From Bimastos eiseni (taxonomy: Eukaryota; Annelida; Clitellata; Crassiclitellata; Lumbricidae), in NCBI GenBank assembly GCA_959347315.1, contig OY365806.1, forward strand, positions 32,790,054-32,854,053: a stretch of 64,000 nt of DNA, read 5' to 3'. The stretch's first letter is position 1. The number at the start of each line of letters is the position of its first letter. Position numbers and translations under genes: made by a program. Of the stretch, positions 63,352 through 64,000 are shown piece by piece. A model generated the notes under the pieces. The model was not told the DNA's origin. It saw nothing but the letters and a program-made list of their open reading frames with translations, and searched no databases.

Positions 63352-64000
63352 CTAAGAAAAGGCAAAATGAGACAAGTCAAGGAAACCCAGTTGCTTGTAC
63401 ACCTGGGTAAAAGCTCATAAGAATCTGTAACCGTAATAGTAATGGAACATTTATATAGTGCAGCTTAAACAGCAAACACTAATCAGAGGTGCCAGCCTAT
63501 AAGACATTAAAAGTGATTAAAACTAAAATTACATCATTTAACTAAAGTAAAACAATTCGCAGCTAACTAGAAGAGTGACCAGTGGCATGCCTATGAACAT
63601 GCCAGGAGACCAACATTAACATCTGACAGATGTATAAAAGCAGCACATTTGTTCTGAGGCCTCTGTTTACAACTCCTCAACAACATAAAGGAAATCATGA
63701 CACAGACAAGCACATACCGATACCTCTATAGAAATTTATCCGATGCATCTTCATTTTACGTAAAGGCAAAATGCTCATTTCCATTTGTCTGTAGAAATTT
63801 CTCAGAAGCATGGTTCTATCTAATGTTAAAGGATAATTTGGCTCAGGTATTTGGCATAATTTGCTTTTGAAAGGTTATTACAAGGTGCTATGCAAAATCA
63901 ACATCAATTACACATGTACAAATTGTACATACATACAAGTCTAAACATTGCTACTCTATTACACTTGCACCTATGCTTATGCACACCAATTTCAAAACCA
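63352..64000. other. CD109-like intron continuing past the right edge
   Basis: This stretch should be intron upstream (minus strand) of the exon 63351-63118. I see no further exon with A2M-family resemblance. The missing N-terminal macroglobulin domains must lie beyond the window. Confidence 0.5.

Overview
The window is nuclear DNA of an intron-rich invertebrate, most likely a spiralian (mollusc-like). Every gene is split by GT-AG introns of 0.1-4 kb and the spaces are packed with transposon debris. A nuclear copy of mitochondrial nad5 (19204-19937) reads open only with TGA=Trp, ATA=Met, AGA=Ser and AAA=Lys (invertebrate code 5). Its GWDGLG..SF and [23 protein letters not shown]-type stretches are protostome-like. 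Phylum is my inference; species is unknown.

Four protein genes can be assembled with intact splice phases. (1) RNF11, minus strand, three exons, 160-3445. (2) GTF2A2 (TFIIA small subunit), plus strand, three exons, 4795-8472, head-to-head with RNF11. (3) KRI1 (ribosome biogenesis factor), plus strand, 18 exons, 20043-35997, 718 aa. (4) A GPI-anchored thioester protein of the CD109/alpha-2-macroglobulin family, minus strand, 26 exons in view, 37570-63351. Its 5' exons lie beyond the right edge, and it is tail-to-tail with KRI1. The first three are housekeeping genes; the fourth belongs to a protease-trap/innate immunity/TGF-beta co-receptor family. No shared pathway is evident.

The 8.5-20 kb gap holds mobile and repetitive DNA: a hAT-like element, a decayed non-LTR retroelement with a restriction-like endonuclease and an 18-bp target duplication, a second non-LTR remnant carrying a large palindrome, a 1.77-kb phase-coherent C-purine-pyrimidine triplet array, and the nad5 copy. 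The array and nad5 copy end about 105 bp before the KRI1 start codon. Introns of KRI1 and CD109 carry pogo-like, hAT-like, Helitron-like, foldback and CR1/L2-like pieces.

The most interesting gene-level feature is a pair of alternative bait-region exons in the CD109-like gene (56042-56240 and 56618-56774). They share phases and an FPETWLW end but differ in the bait part. One carries an in-frame TGA, and including both would break the frame.
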